Of a stretch of 13,109 nucleotides of DNA, positions 1 to 6,975 are shown one piece after another; position 1 is the stretch's first letter; each line of letters opens with the position of its first letter. The notes below the pieces were generated by a model. It did no database searches and was not told where the DNA came from. It saw nothing but the letters and a program-made list of their open reading frames with translations. The DNA is taken from NCBI GenBank assembly GCA_029932755.1, contig JAOZPK010000061.1, forward strand, positions 1-13,109. The letters are read 5' to 3'. Position numbers and translations under genes: made by a program. The stretch is from Candidatus Cloacimonadota bacterium. Its GTDB lineage: Bacteria > Cloacimonadota > Cloacimonadia > Cloacimonadales > TCS61.

Positions 1-215
1 AGCAATGTGATAACTGGGTTGCCGCTGATGAAAGGATTTGTGTTATTCGTGTGGAGGGAGAAGTAACGCTTAAAAAGGTCAAATCTTTTGCAGAAGGTAG
101 AGAAATATTACTTCAGCCGTATAATAAAGATTATGCGCCAATCCTGCTTGATAGATACACTTTGAAAGATTCTCTACTTATTGGAATTGCTGTTATGTCC
201 GTTAGAAATTTGTAA
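1..215 (+). CDS. LexA-like (S24 family) repressor, C-terminal fragment
   Basis: Partial gene, cut by the left edge. The reading frame starting at base 3 runs 70 residues to TAA at 213-215. It matches the end of the LexA/UmuD-type self-cleaving domain: a segment on turning over and control (VAADERICVIRVEGEVTLKK), then a strand with LLQPYNKDYAPI and a closing IGIAVMSVRN that resembles E. coli LexA's GLAVGVIRN. The lysine at 72-74, in VTLKK, aligns with catalytic Lys156 of E. coli LexA; the partner serine and the DNA-binding helix-turn-helix would lie upstream, outside the window. If complete, the protein would repress SOS genes and cleave itself when RecA is activated. A phage-type or other S24 repressor is the alternative, since the N-terminus is unseen. 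The last 42 bases overlap the end of the opposing DUF2809 gene. Confidence 0.75.
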   Translation, partial: QCDNWVAADERICVIRVEGEVTLKKVKSFAEGREILLQPYNKDYAPILLDRYTLKDSLLIGIAVMSVRNL

Positions 216-590
216 AACTCTTAATTTTTCAAGCAAAATCCAACCAACAAGCGAACCAAAAATATAATAGATAAAATCACTAGGAACAAATGTTGTCCCA
301 AAGATTGTTCTTCCAATAAACGTATTTCTTATTATTTCCAAAAATACTGGATGCCACAGTTGTAAAAATTCGAGTATGCCTGTAATAAAAAAAACACTAA
401 ATGCTATCTTCCAAGGTTTGTTTTTGATAAGAATAAGGGATATTACGAGACACCAAAAAACTTCATACAGAAGTCCACCAAGTGAGTTATTAACCCATTT
501 TACTGCGGGACCTGCATAAAATTTACTGGCAAATCCCAATAAAGTTATTATTAAAATTGTTAATGATGTAATTATTCTAAATTTTTTCAT
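174..590 (-). CDS. DUF2809 family small integral membrane protein
   Basis: A 138-residue membrane protein of unknown function. From the start MKKFRI it has a first membrane segment (about residues 4-21), a short loop with FYAGPA, and further hydrophobic segments around 36-52, 58-75 and 108-125. The stretch EFLQLWHPVFLEIIRNTFIG, followed by GTTFVPSDFIYYIFG, is typical of the DUF2809 family, whose length is also about 120-140 residues. The open frame extends upstream to 689, but those 33 residues are not membrane-like and part of them lies inside the 172-bp element, so ATG at 590 is preferred. No good ribosome binding site precedes it. It lies downstream of the small 55-codon gene on the same strand. 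Family assignment rests on motif memory; no biochemical role is known to me. Confidence 0.72.
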   Translation of the reverse strand: MKKFRIITSLTILIITLLGFASKFYAGPAVKWVNNSLGGLLYEVFWCLVISLILIKNKPWKIAFSVFFITGILEFLQLWHPVFLEIIRNTFIGRTIFGTTFVPSDFIYYIFGSLVGWILLEKLRVLQISNGHNSNSNK

Positions 591-640
591 ATCACAAATT
601 GTTATTAATTTTAAAATAATAATTAAATCGACTCCATAAT

Positions 641-652
641 TTACACTGTTAA
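641..652. repeat. 12-bp direct repeat, left copy (candidate target-site duplication)
   Basis: TTACACTGTTAA, identical to the copy at 825-836. The two copies bracket the 653-824 element exactly. Confidence 0.6.
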
Positions 653-824
653 AAGGGTTCTGCAAAATTCCGAATTGTAATTGTCCCAATTCATCTGGAA
701 AGCAATCTCAAGCCTAATTAATTGAAAACCAAGAGATTGCTTCGATTGTAGCAGCAAGAAAGAAAACTCGCAAAAACAGCATTTCTTTAGCTTTCCTGAA
801 AAACACCCAATTATGTAGAACCCA
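653..824. mobile_element. 172-bp MITE-like element or IS remnant
   Basis: No gene of normal size fits here. The ends are imperfect inverted repeats: the left end reads AAGGGTTCTGCAAAATTCC and the right end, on the minus strand, reads TGGGTTCTACATAATTGG. They share GGGTTCT and agree at 13 of 16 positions from that point. A perfect 12-bp direct repeat lies immediately outside both ends, as expected of a target-site duplication. Inside is a 10-bp stem-loop at 700-742. There is no transposase, so it would need one in trans. A 12-bp duplication is long; among families I know it fits IS4-type elements better than ISL3 (8 bp), but I cannot assign a family. One base of asymmetry at the ends (AA versus T before GGGTTCT) is a weakness of this reading. 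Confidence 0.5.
700..742. repeat. Inverted repeat with 10-bp arms inside the 172-bp element
   Basis: AAGCAATCTC at 700-709 is perfectly complementary to GAGATTGCTT at 733-742, with a 23-base AT-rich loop. No T-run follows on either strand, so it is not an intrinsic terminator. Subterminal hairpins of this kind are common in miniature transposable elements. Confidence 0.5.
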
Positions 825-836
825 TTACACTGTTAA
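825..836. repeat. 12-bp direct repeat, right copy (candidate target-site duplication)
   Basis: Second copy of TTACACTGTTAA. The stop codon of the minus-strand small gene (833-835) lies inside this copy, so insertion of the element would not have changed that gene's product. Confidence 0.6.
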
Positions 837-1000
837 TGAAAAAAAGGTTTCTTATGTTTATTAGGACTTTTCTTATCTTCTATATAAGCTCCTTCCTGTT
901 TATGTTCTTCTTGTATTTTGAGAGCTTCTGTAATATCATCCGTAAGCTTGATGATCTTTCCTTTCCCTGTTTTAATTGTATACCGTTCTTTTCTGCTCAT
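833..1000 (-). CDS. Unrecognised 55-residue basic protein
   Basis: An open frame of 55 codons on the minus strand, too short for a usual length cutoff. ATG at 1000 is preceded by AAGGAGGGTGAT, a near-perfect Shine-Dalgarno match and the strongest in the window; a promoter-like pair lies 40-68 bases upstream. The product is soluble and highly charged, beginning MSRKERYTIKTGKGKIIKLT, with a lysine/glutamate-rich middle and a basic tail ending KKPFFH. The first half could form a small beta hairpin followed by a helix (TDDITEALKIQEEHKQE). No signal peptide, membrane segment or known motif is visible, and I do not recognise a family. The 60-codon frame on the opposite strand (836-1018) has no ribosome binding site and is its shadow. 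It could be a small regulator or accessory protein; no function is claimed. Confidence 0.62.
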   Translation of the reverse strand: MSRKERYTIKTGKGKIIKLTDDITEALKIQEEHKQEGAYIEDKKSPNKHKKPFFH

Positions 1001-1039
1001 ATCACCCTCCTTAAATAAAACTATTTATATCTATAAATT

Positions 1040-1068
1040 ATTAATCATTTCTTTAGTGAATATGTCAA
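1040..1068 (-). promoter_or_regulatory. Sigma-70-like promoter for the 55-residue gene
   Basis: On the minus strand a perfect -35 TTGACA (1068-1063) is followed, after 17 bases, by ATTAAT (1045-1040), which matches 4 of 6 of the -10 consensus. Transcription would begin about 33 bases before the ATG at 1000. AT-rich DNA produces such matches by chance, but the perfect -35 and the position support it. The rest of 1001-1264 holds no gene on either strand. Confidence 0.45.
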
Positions 1069-1187
1069 TTTAAAAAAATTTGAAAATAAATTACAAAGAA
1101 CTATGTAAATCATAATTTGTTATTTAATAGATTAAGAATGTTATTTATCAAATTTATCTTGTTTTAAAAAAAACGCTTAAAAAGCTT

Positions 1188-1221
1188 TATACTTGACAAA
1201 TATTTTGATTAATCTAATTGA
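1188..1221 (+). promoter_or_regulatory. Possible promoter(s) of the lipoprotein-LysM pair
   Basis: Two partial promoter signals overlap here: TATACT at 1188-1193 (5 of 6 of a -10 consensus, without a clear -35) and a perfect TTGACA at 1193-1198, whose -10 at the correct spacing (TAATTG, 1215-1220) is poor. Either would give a short leader before the ATG at 1265. Which one is used cannot be told from sequence. Confidence 0.35.
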
Positions 1222-1264
1222 GTTTACTGTTGTTTTTAAAAAAAATTCAAAAAAGGGAGAAGAT

Positions 1265-1513
1265 ATGAAAAATTTAGTCAAAATTTTTGTAGTGGTAATG
1301 ATTCTTTCTATCCTTCTTTCTGCATGTGCACCTCCACCTCCACCGGTAACAAAGGTTCAGTTGGACACAGCAGAAGAAGAAGCGATTCAGGAAGAAGAGA
1401 AAGCAGACAACTTGAATAACGAAATGAAAACTCTTGAAGCAAATTTAGCTGAGCAGGAAGCTGAACTTAAGAGCCTCCAAGAGTATCAAAAAGAACTGGA
1501 AGCAGGGAAATAG
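1265..1513 (+). CDS. Small coiled-coil lipoprotein
   Basis: An 82-residue lipoprotein. The N-terminus MKNLVKIFVVVMILSILLSA is a signal sequence with a lipobox LSAC, giving acylated Cys at residue 21 of the precursor. A proline-rich linker (APPPPP) follows and then a glutamate-rich alpha-helical stretch, about residues 35-80, with heptad-like leucines suited to a coiled coil. The build recalls short periplasmic spacers such as Lpp, but there is no sequence match that I can claim. The frame remains open back to a TTG at 1193, which lies in the promoter region; ATG at 1265 is chosen because GGGAGA precedes it at proper distance. Nine bases separate it from the LysM gene, so the two are probably co-transcribed and may act together at the cell wall. 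Confidence 0.8.
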   Translation: MKNLVKIFVVVMILSILLSACAPPPPPVTKVQLDTAEEEAIQEEEKADNLNNEMKTLEANLAEQEAELKSLQEYQKELEAGK

Positions 1514-1522
1514 GAGTAAACT

Positions 1523-2410
1523 ATGAAAAGAATTATACTTTTATCATTAATCGCATTGTTAGTATTACCCGTATTAGTCCAGGCTAGAGTTACTTATCTT
1601 TCTGAAGAAGAGTACAAAGATCTTAAGAAAAAAGAAAGATTAGTTTATTGGGAAAACCTTGAAAATGATCTTGCTGAATTACAGCAAAGAAAAGCAGATG
1701 CAATTGCTAATCAGGAAAAATATTCTGCAACTATTGAAGAACTTAATGCTAAGATGGTTCCCGTAAAAACTGAGTATGACAAAGTTCATGCTGAAATTCT
1801 TGCATTTCTTGGCATAACAGAAGCAGATTTTGCTTCAATTATGGAAAAGATCAAATATTTTAATGGCGAAATCACTAATTGGGATGAACTTACTGATAAA
1901 GAACTCTGGAATACTAAGAAAGCTGTCCGTGCCCTTGTTGTTGAATATAATGATTATAGAGGAACAAAATATGGTAAAGTTCCGGATTTCAGAAAAGATT
2001 TCTCTGATCTTGACAACAGAATTATAAATCTTGAGAACAATCTTGAAGCTGCAAAGCCAAAGTATTATGAAGATGAATACACAATAGTTAAAGGTGATTG
2101 GCTCTCTAAGATCGCTCAATATAGTTTTATTTATGGTGATATGTCTAAATGGCCTGTTATTTATAGAGCAAACAGAGATCAAATTAAAGATCCTAACCTG
2201 ATCTATCCTGATCAAGTTATAAAAATACCTCGTGGACTTCCTTATGAGTGGAAAGTTTACAAAGGCGAATGCCTTTGGAGAATTGCCGGTTATCAAGAAG
2301 TATATGGAAATGCTGCAAAATGGCCTCTTATTTTCAGAGCCAATAAAGATCAAATCAAAGATCCAGACCTTATTTATCCTAACCAGATCTTTGAAATTCC
2401 AAGAGATTAA
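1523..2410 (+). CDS. Secreted coiled-coil protein with two C-terminal LysM domains
   Basis: A 295-residue envelope protein. Residues 1-21 are a signal peptide ending in VLVQA. Residues 30-85 and about 160-182 are charged helices likely to form coiled coils. The C-terminus carries two tandem LysM-type repeats, about 186-237 and 242-294. Both contain a KGD or KGE turn, a YG-x3-KWP-x-I motif, an RAN-x-DQIKDP-x-LIYP core and a closing IPR. LysM domains bind the N-acetylglucosamine backbone of peptidoglycan, so the protein probably anchors to the wall in the periplasm. No enzymatic domain is visible, which suggests a structural or scaffold role. AGGAG lies 6 bases before the ATG. It follows the coiled-coil lipoprotein in one unit and a strong terminator closes the pair. 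Confidence 0.88.
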   Translation: MKRIILLSLIALLVLPVLVQARVTYLSEEEYKDLKKKERLVYWENLENDLAELQQRKADAIANQEKYSATIEELNAKMVPVKTEYDKVHAEILAFLGITEADFASIMEKIKYFNGEITNWDELTDKELWNTKKAVRALVVEYNDYRGTKYGKVPDFRKDFSDLDNRIINLENNLEAAKPKYYEDEYTIVKGDWLSKIAQYSFIYGDMSKWPVIYRANRDQIKDPNLIYPDQVIKIPRGLPYEWKVYKGECLWRIAGYQEVYGNAAKWPLIFRANKDQIKDPDLIYPNQIFEIPRD

Positions 2411-2425
2411 TCTAACCAGAAACAT

Positions 2426-2457
2426 GAAGCCTCTCTTTTTTGGAGAGGCTTCTTTTT
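2426..2457 (+). terminator. Rho-independent terminator after the LysM gene
   Basis: A perfect 10-bp stem, GAAGCCTCTC (2426-2435) with GAGAGGCTTC (2443-2452), a 7-base T-rich loop and a run of five T. It begins 15 bases after the LysM stop codon and ends only 10 bases before the next start codon. Confidence 0.88.
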
Positions 2458-2467
2458 AATAATACAA

Positions 2468-4558
2468 TTGAAACTTCATAAAATCCACCTAATTTTGCTC
2501 ACCTCGATCATCCTTGCACTGTTGCATTTTGTATTCAGCCCATATCGATTGGTATCACACATCTATGACCTTAAATTAGGTGAAATTGCTGAGAAAGATA
2601 TTAATGCTCCTTTCGATTTTTATGTTTATAAAGCTAAAGAAACATTAGAAGCAGAACAAACTGCAGCAGCTGCGAAAGTACAACCTATCTATAAAGTCTC
2701 TGAGAATCTTAAATTCAATGCACAAAAAAATCTAGATTTTGTCTTTCAACATTTTATTCTGCAAGATGGTTCAAATATTCAGAAAACAAGTAAGAAATTG
2801 CGACAGAATGGTTATGAATTATCTCTTGAGAATATTAAACTGTTAATGAATAATAATAGAAGAATAAGAATTTATAATTTTTTAAGTGAAAATATTACAA
2901 AAATATTTACTATTGGCATATATTCAGACAGCTATCGCTATCAAGAAATAAAAATATCAAAATCCAATAGAATTGTTAATTATGGTCTCAACCGTTTATA
3001 TTCACTAGAAGAAGCAAAAAACAAATTGGTCAGTTGGCACACAATTCAAGACGAAAAATCATTAATCCATGAAATTGCAGATATTATTCTGATTGAAAAT
3101 ATAATTATTGATCAGGATATGACAGAGTTAGAAAAAGAAAAAGCAAAAGAGAGGGTACCGTTAACTTTAGGGAAAGTACAAAAGAATGAGCGAATTATAG
3201 GAAAGAATCAAAAATCAACTTCCATTGAACTTCTTAAACTACAATCTCTATTAAAAGCACAGAGAGATCATCAACCAACCAGAAATAATCTACAATTGAT
3301 ACTATCTTCATTGGGAATATTTCTTCTCTCTCTTCTTATTCTAGTTTTATTTGATTACATCCTGGTACTTTTTTTTCCAAGTAATTTCTCTTCAATTCCA
3401 AGAACGATCATAATTCTAAGTTGCATATTAACATCAGTAATTCTTACTATTATTACAAATAATATTTTTGAGATTCCATCTCTAATTATTCCATTCAGTT
3501 TATCGGTACTTCTCATTGCTTTGATATTTAATCCGCATATTGGAATTCTTTTCAATTTTATTACCTTAATCTTTGTTTCAATATTCCTTAATTGGAGTTT
3601 CACTAATCCAATGATCTTAAGTTTAACTACTTTCGGTGGGATCATTGCTCTCAAACATATGAAGAAAAAACAAGAATTCTACCCGATTACATTATACTTA
3701 TTAATATCATTCCTAGTAGTTAATACAGCAGTATCTCTTATTAAATTTGAAAATATAACTATATATTTCTGGCATCTTTTGTGGGGAATAATTTCCTGTA
3801 TTATATCTGTTGTTGGGTTGATTCTGCTAACACCGTTTGTAGAGAGAAAATTGAATCTTGCCACAAAACAAATATTATTGGAACTGCTTGACTTTGATAA
3901 TGAATTATTAAAAAAAATGGCTACAGTTGCTCCGGGAACTTATCATCATTCTCTTATCGTGGGTAATTTATCAGAAAGTGCAGCAGAAGCTATTGGGGCT
4001 AATCATTTACTTGCCAGAGTTGGAAGCTATTATCACGATATTGGTAAGCTGGAAAATCCTCAGTTCTTTATAGAGAATAATCCTGACTCATCTGATCTTC
4101 ATGATAAAATGATGGCTACAGAAAGTGCTCTTCTTATCCGCAACCATATTAATGATGGTTTAGCTTTAGCAAGGAAACACAATCTGCCTAAACCTGTTAT
4201 TGAAATAATTCAGCAGCACCATGGGAATGGTCTGATTAAATATTTTTATAACAAAGCAATTGAAACAAATCTTGATTTTGATGAAAAGCAATTCAATTAT
4301 TCTGGTCCAAAACCTCTAAATAAAGAATCTTCTATTGTGATGATAGCCGATATTGTTGAATCTACCACAAAATCCTTAGATGACTTTTCTGAAAAGAGAA
4401 TAAAAAAAGTGTTGGATGATACAATTCATAATCTTATTAATGAAGGACAATTAGATGAATCACCTCTTACATTAAAAGAACTTGAGAAAATTAAAACATA
4501 CATGCTGCCAATACTAATGGGTGTTTATAGGAAACGACTTGAATATCCTGAAAATTAA
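2468..4558 (+). CDS. pgpH: 7TM-HD family phosphohydrolase (PgpH/YqfF type)
   Basis: A 696-residue membrane enzyme with the family's usual layout and length. There is one N-terminal membrane segment (7-25), an extracytoplasmic domain (about 26-270) holding the signature ending PIYKV near residue 75, a block of membrane helices (about 275-465), and a cytoplasmic HD domain. Metal-ligand motifs are intact: YHHS (His493/494), YHDIGK (His523, Asp524), QQHHGN (His584/585) and ADIVES (Asp628). Characterised members such as Listeria PgpH hydrolyse cyclic di-AMP to pApA; applying that here is inference from the family. Start: TTG at 2468 has no ribosome binding site, but no better in-frame start exists and the N-terminal membrane segment begins here. 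It leads a packed run with ybeY, a common association. Confidence 0.9.
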   Translation: MKLHKIHLILLTSIILALLHFVFSPYRLVSHIYDLKLGEIAEKDINAPFDFYVYKAKETLEAEQTAAAAKVQPIYKVSENLKFNAQKNLDFVFQHFILQDGSNIQKTSKKLRQNGYELSLENIKLLMNNNRRIRIYNFLSENITKIFTIGIYSDSYRYQEIKISKSNRIVNYGLNRLYSLEEAKNKLVSWHTIQDEKSLIHEIADIILIENIIIDQDMTELEKEKAKERVPLTLGKVQKNERIIGKNQKSTSIELLKLQSLLKAQRDHQPTRNNLQLILSSLGIFLLSLLILVLFDYILVLFFPSNFSSIPRTIIILSCILTSVILTIITNNIFEIPSLIIPFSLSVLLIALIFNPHIGILFNFITLIFVSIFLNWSFTNPMILSLTTFGGIIALKHMKKKQEFYPITLYLLISFLVVNTAVSLIKFENITIYFWHLLWGIISCIISVVGLILLTPFVERKLNLATKQILLELLDFDNELLKKMATVAPGTYHHSLIVGNLSESAAEAIGANHLLARVGSYYHDIGKLENPQFFIENNPDSSDLHDKMMATESALLIRNHINDGLALARKHNLPKPVIEIIQQHHGNGLIKYFYNKAIETNLDFDEKQFNYSGPKPLNKESSIVMIADIVESTTKSLDDFSEKRIKKVLDDTIHNLINEGQLDESPLTLKELEKIKTYMLPILMGVYRKRLEYPEN

Positions 4559-4988
4559 ACCAGTTATTCTATCGAATAAAACAGCAGAGAGCATTGAAAT
4601 TAAAATTTTTGAAGAACTTTTTTTTATTGTTCTTAATAATGAATCCAGACCTCCTGATAGCTTTGTAAACCTTGAACTTACAAATGATGGATCGATAAAG
4701 CAGCTTAATAAGAAATATCTGGGTAGAGATGAAATTACAGACGTACTCTCTTTTACTGCTAACATCCCCGAAGTTAACTTGATCGGTGATATTATTATTG
4801 ACATCAATGCCGCTAAAAGCCAAAAGGAAGATAGAACGGTTTCAGAAGAGCTTCAGATATTATTTTTACATGGTCTTTTGCACTGTTTAGGTTATGATCA
4901 TCTAACAATAGAAGATCAGAGGATCATGGAAGCAAAAGAGAGTGAATATCTAAACTTATTAAAAAAAGGAGAAAAATTAGACTCGTGA
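4539..4988 (+). CDS. ybeY: Endoribonuclease YbeY (rRNA maturation factor)
   Basis: A 149-residue zinc-dependent protein of the UPF0054 family. The signature is complete: HGLLHCLGYDH with ligand histidines 111, 115 and 121 in this numbering, followed by the EAKE helix. Upstream is the LNKKYLGRDEITDVLSF block, also typical. YbeY acts in 16S rRNA 3'-end processing and ribosome quality control in the cytoplasm. Start choice: TTG at 4539 has AGGAA five bases upstream; GTG at 4521 in the same frame adds six residues but lacks a ribosome binding site. Either start overlaps the end of the PgpH-type gene, by 20 or 38 bases, which suggests translational coupling. The stop shares bases with the next gene's GTG (GTGA at 4985-4988). 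Confidence 0.92.
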   Translation: MNILKIKPVILSNKTAESIEIKIFEELFFIVLNNESRPPDSFVNLELTNDGSIKQLNKKYLGRDEITDVLSFTANIPEVNLIGDIIIDINAAKSQKEDRTVSEELQILFLHGLLHCLGYDHLTIEDQRIMEAKESEYLNLLKKGEKLDS

Positions 4989-6250
4989 ATGTAAGTTTCC
5001 CAATCATATCAATTATTGGCTTTCTAATAATTTCTGCCTTTTTTTCAGGATCTGAAACTGCTTTTTTCTCATTAACAAAGATCCAAATAAAAAAGTTAGA
5101 AAAAAGCAATAATAAAAGTTCAAAGCGTATCTTGCGATTATTAAATAACCCAAAAGAACTACTTGTTATAATACTTCTGGGAAATACTATTGTGAACGTG
5201 GCTGCTGCCTCTACAGCTGCTCTTTTCGCAATAAGAATCGGTGAAAAATATCTACAGCACTTTTCTCAATCAATTCTTATGATGATTGAGATTATAATCA
5301 TGACAATCTTACTGCTGATCTTTGGTGAAATAGCACCGAAATTACTGGCATTTTCATCTCCGGAAAAAACAGCCCGTTCTTCCAGTTTGATTTTAGAAAT
5401 AATCAAATATGTATTCTGGCCTCTTATTAAAATCCTAGAAATGATCAGTTCGATCTTTACTACAAAAAAAAGGCAAGTTGAACAAACTGATATAACATCA
5501 GAAGATTTTAAGAACCTTATACAATCTAAGGTTACACGGCATCCTTTAGAAGAGAATGAAAAAAGAATTATTACCAGTATCTTCCGGTTTTCTTCCACTG
5601 ATGCAAAAAGAATAATGACTCCAAGGGTAGATATCGCAGGAGTTGACACATCTGAAGGATTACGAAAAGTTAAGGATATGATCATTAGCTCAGGTCATTC
5701 TAAAATTCCAATCTTTAAAACAAATATTGATAATATTATCGGGATAATTTACGCGAAGGATATTATCCTGAATCCCAAAAAACAATCAATAAGCTCACTA
5801 CTTCGTCCTCCGCTTTTTGTTACTGAAAACACCAAGATCCAAAATTTGCTAAACAAATTTAAAAGACGTAAGATACAAATAGCTATAATCGTTGATGAAT
5901 ACGGTGGCACGGAAGGGTTGGTAACACTTGAAGATATTTTAGAGGAATTAGTAGGCGAGATCCGTGATGAATATGATAATGAAAAACCAAACATAGTAAA
6001 ACAGAATAACGGTACTTTCAGCATAAATGGAATGTACTCTATCTCTGAATTGAACGATAAATTTATTTTAGATATTGACGAAGAAAAATATGATAATCTG
6101 GCTGAATTCATATATGATAATTTTAACAAGGTTCCAGAAGAAAATGAAAGTTTTATCTATAAAGATCTTGTTAAATTCACTGTTAAGCGAATTAAAGCTC
6201 GACGAATACAATATATATCATTAGAGGTTATCAATAACAGCGATGAGTAA
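4985..6250 (+). CDS. CNNM/CBS/CorC-HlyC domain membrane protein
   Basis: A 421-residue protein of the HlyC/CorC (TlyC, YrkA, GldE) family. Residues 1-165 form the DUF21/CNNM membrane domain with the hallmark SGSETAFFS at 21-29 and a second conserved GEIAPK motif. A pair of CBS domains follows, beginning at MTPRVD (about 211) and including VDEYGGTEGLVTLEDILEEL (303 onward). The C-terminal CorC-HlyC domain (about 330-415) is typical of transporter-associated modules. Relatives are linked to magnesium/cobalt efflux or resistance; in Bacteroidetes GldE supports gliding. The exact substrate cannot be read from the sequence. The GTG start overlaps the ybeY stop by 4 bases; AAGGAG lies 13 bases upstream, a little distant. 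ybeY next to a corC-like gene is a recurrent arrangement in bacteria. Confidence 0.9.
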   Translation: MNVSFPIISIIGFLIISAFFSGSETAFFSLTKIQIKKLEKSNNKSSKRILRLLNNPKELLVIILLGNTIVNVAAASTAALFAIRIGEKYLQHFSQSILMMIEIIIMTILLLIFGEIAPKLLAFSSPEKTARSSSLILEIIKYVFWPLIKILEMISSIFTTKKRQVEQTDITSEDFKNLIQSKVTRHPLEENEKRIITSIFRFSSTDAKRIMTPRVDIAGVDTSEGLRKVKDMIISSGHSKIPIFKTNIDNIIGIIYAKDIILNPKKQSISSLLRPPLFVTENTKIQNLLNKFKRRKIQIAIIVDEYGGTEGLVTLEDILEELVGEIRDEYDNEKPNIVKQNNGTFSINGMYSISELNDKFILDIDEEKYDNLAEFIYDNFNKVPEENESFIYKDLVKFTVKRIKARRIQYISLEVINNSDE

Positions 6251-6965
6251 GAAATTTAGAGCTATTGTCATAATATTACTTTTTATTCCTGTTTTGCTCG
6301 TAGCAAAGACATTTGACCTTTCTATTAAATATCTTGGGATCAGTGTTGTTAAAGTTTCAATGACCGATGAAGATTCAACTATTACTATAACAGCAAAATC
6401 AACCTTTATTGCCAGCATAGCTTCCGATATGGATAATTTCTACAAATCTGTTTATTCTGGCAATTATCTACCAAACTCCTACGAAAAAATTATTGATCAA
6501 GGTGATTATTTCGAGAATAGAATAATTGAATATAACAGGCAAACGCTTACGGCAAAAAGAAAAAGTCATATCTTCCCTGACCGCAATTGTGAATATTCAA
6601 TTAGCTCTGAAAGCCGGGATTTCTTTTCAGCTCTATTTTACCTTCGAAAAGCTATTGATGAGCCTACCGGCGAATTATGGATAGATGCTAACAAACTTAT
6701 CTGGAGAGTTGAATATTCTGTTGTAGGAAAGGAAAAGATCTCTACCATATTTGGAAAGAAATCTGCCATTAAGGTAAAGTTGAACTTTCATAATTATTCA
6801 AACGAAGATAAAGAACGAACTGATATGCTTACAAATAACCTGGTCAACGAAGAAAGATCTCTATTTTTCTGGTTCTCTGATGATGAGCAAAGACTTCCAT
6901 TAAAAGCAAAATTCATGATGAAACCATTTGCTGTGGTTTGGAAATTAAATTCCTATACAGAATAA
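6243..6965 (+). CDS. DUF3108 family secreted protein
   Basis: A 240-residue exported protein. Residues 1-21 (MSKKFRAIVIILLFIPVLLVA) are a signal peptide; the remainder is beta-rich with no membrane segment. Family features of DUF3108 are present: an opening SIKYLGISVVKVSM strand, a central DFFSALFYLRKAI block, and a WFSDDEQRLPLKAKF motif near the C-terminus followed by a closing strand. The family is found in the periplasm of Gram-negative bacteria and has no firmly established role that I know; some members resemble lipid- or LPS-binding beta-barrel folds. The start codon overlaps the previous gene by 8 bases, so it is probably translated from the same message. Confidence 0.78.
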   Translation: MSKKFRAIVIILLFIPVLLVAKTFDLSIKYLGISVVKVSMTDEDSTITITAKSTFIASIASDMDNFYKSVYSGNYLPNSYEKIIDQGDYFENRIIEYNRQTLTAKRKSHIFPDRNCEYSISSESRDFFSALFYLRKAIDEPTGELWIDANKLIWRVEYSVVGKEKISTIFGKKSAIKVKLNFHNYSNEDKERTDMLTNNLVNEERSLFFWFSDDEQRLPLKAKFMMKPFAVVWKLNSYTE

Positions 6966-6975
6966 TTTTGAAGCA

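Noticed and set aside
591..689. Upstream extension of the DUF2809 protein by 33 residues
   Set aside because: Those residues do not fit the family's N-terminus, and part of the extension falls inside the 172-bp element.
836..1018. 60-codon plus-strand frame with hydrophobic residues
   Set aside because: It has no ribosome binding site and is the reverse complement of the 55-residue minus-strand gene, which has strong start signals.
1193..1264. Upstream extension of the small lipoprotein to TTG at 1193
   Set aside because: It would put 24 residues before a canonical lipoprotein signal, and the TTG belongs to the TTGACA promoter-like box.
1835..2425. 196-codon minus-strand frame across the LysM gene
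   Set aside because: It is antisense to a gene with clear signal peptide and LysM motifs and its end lies in the terminator region; its composition is that of a shadow frame.
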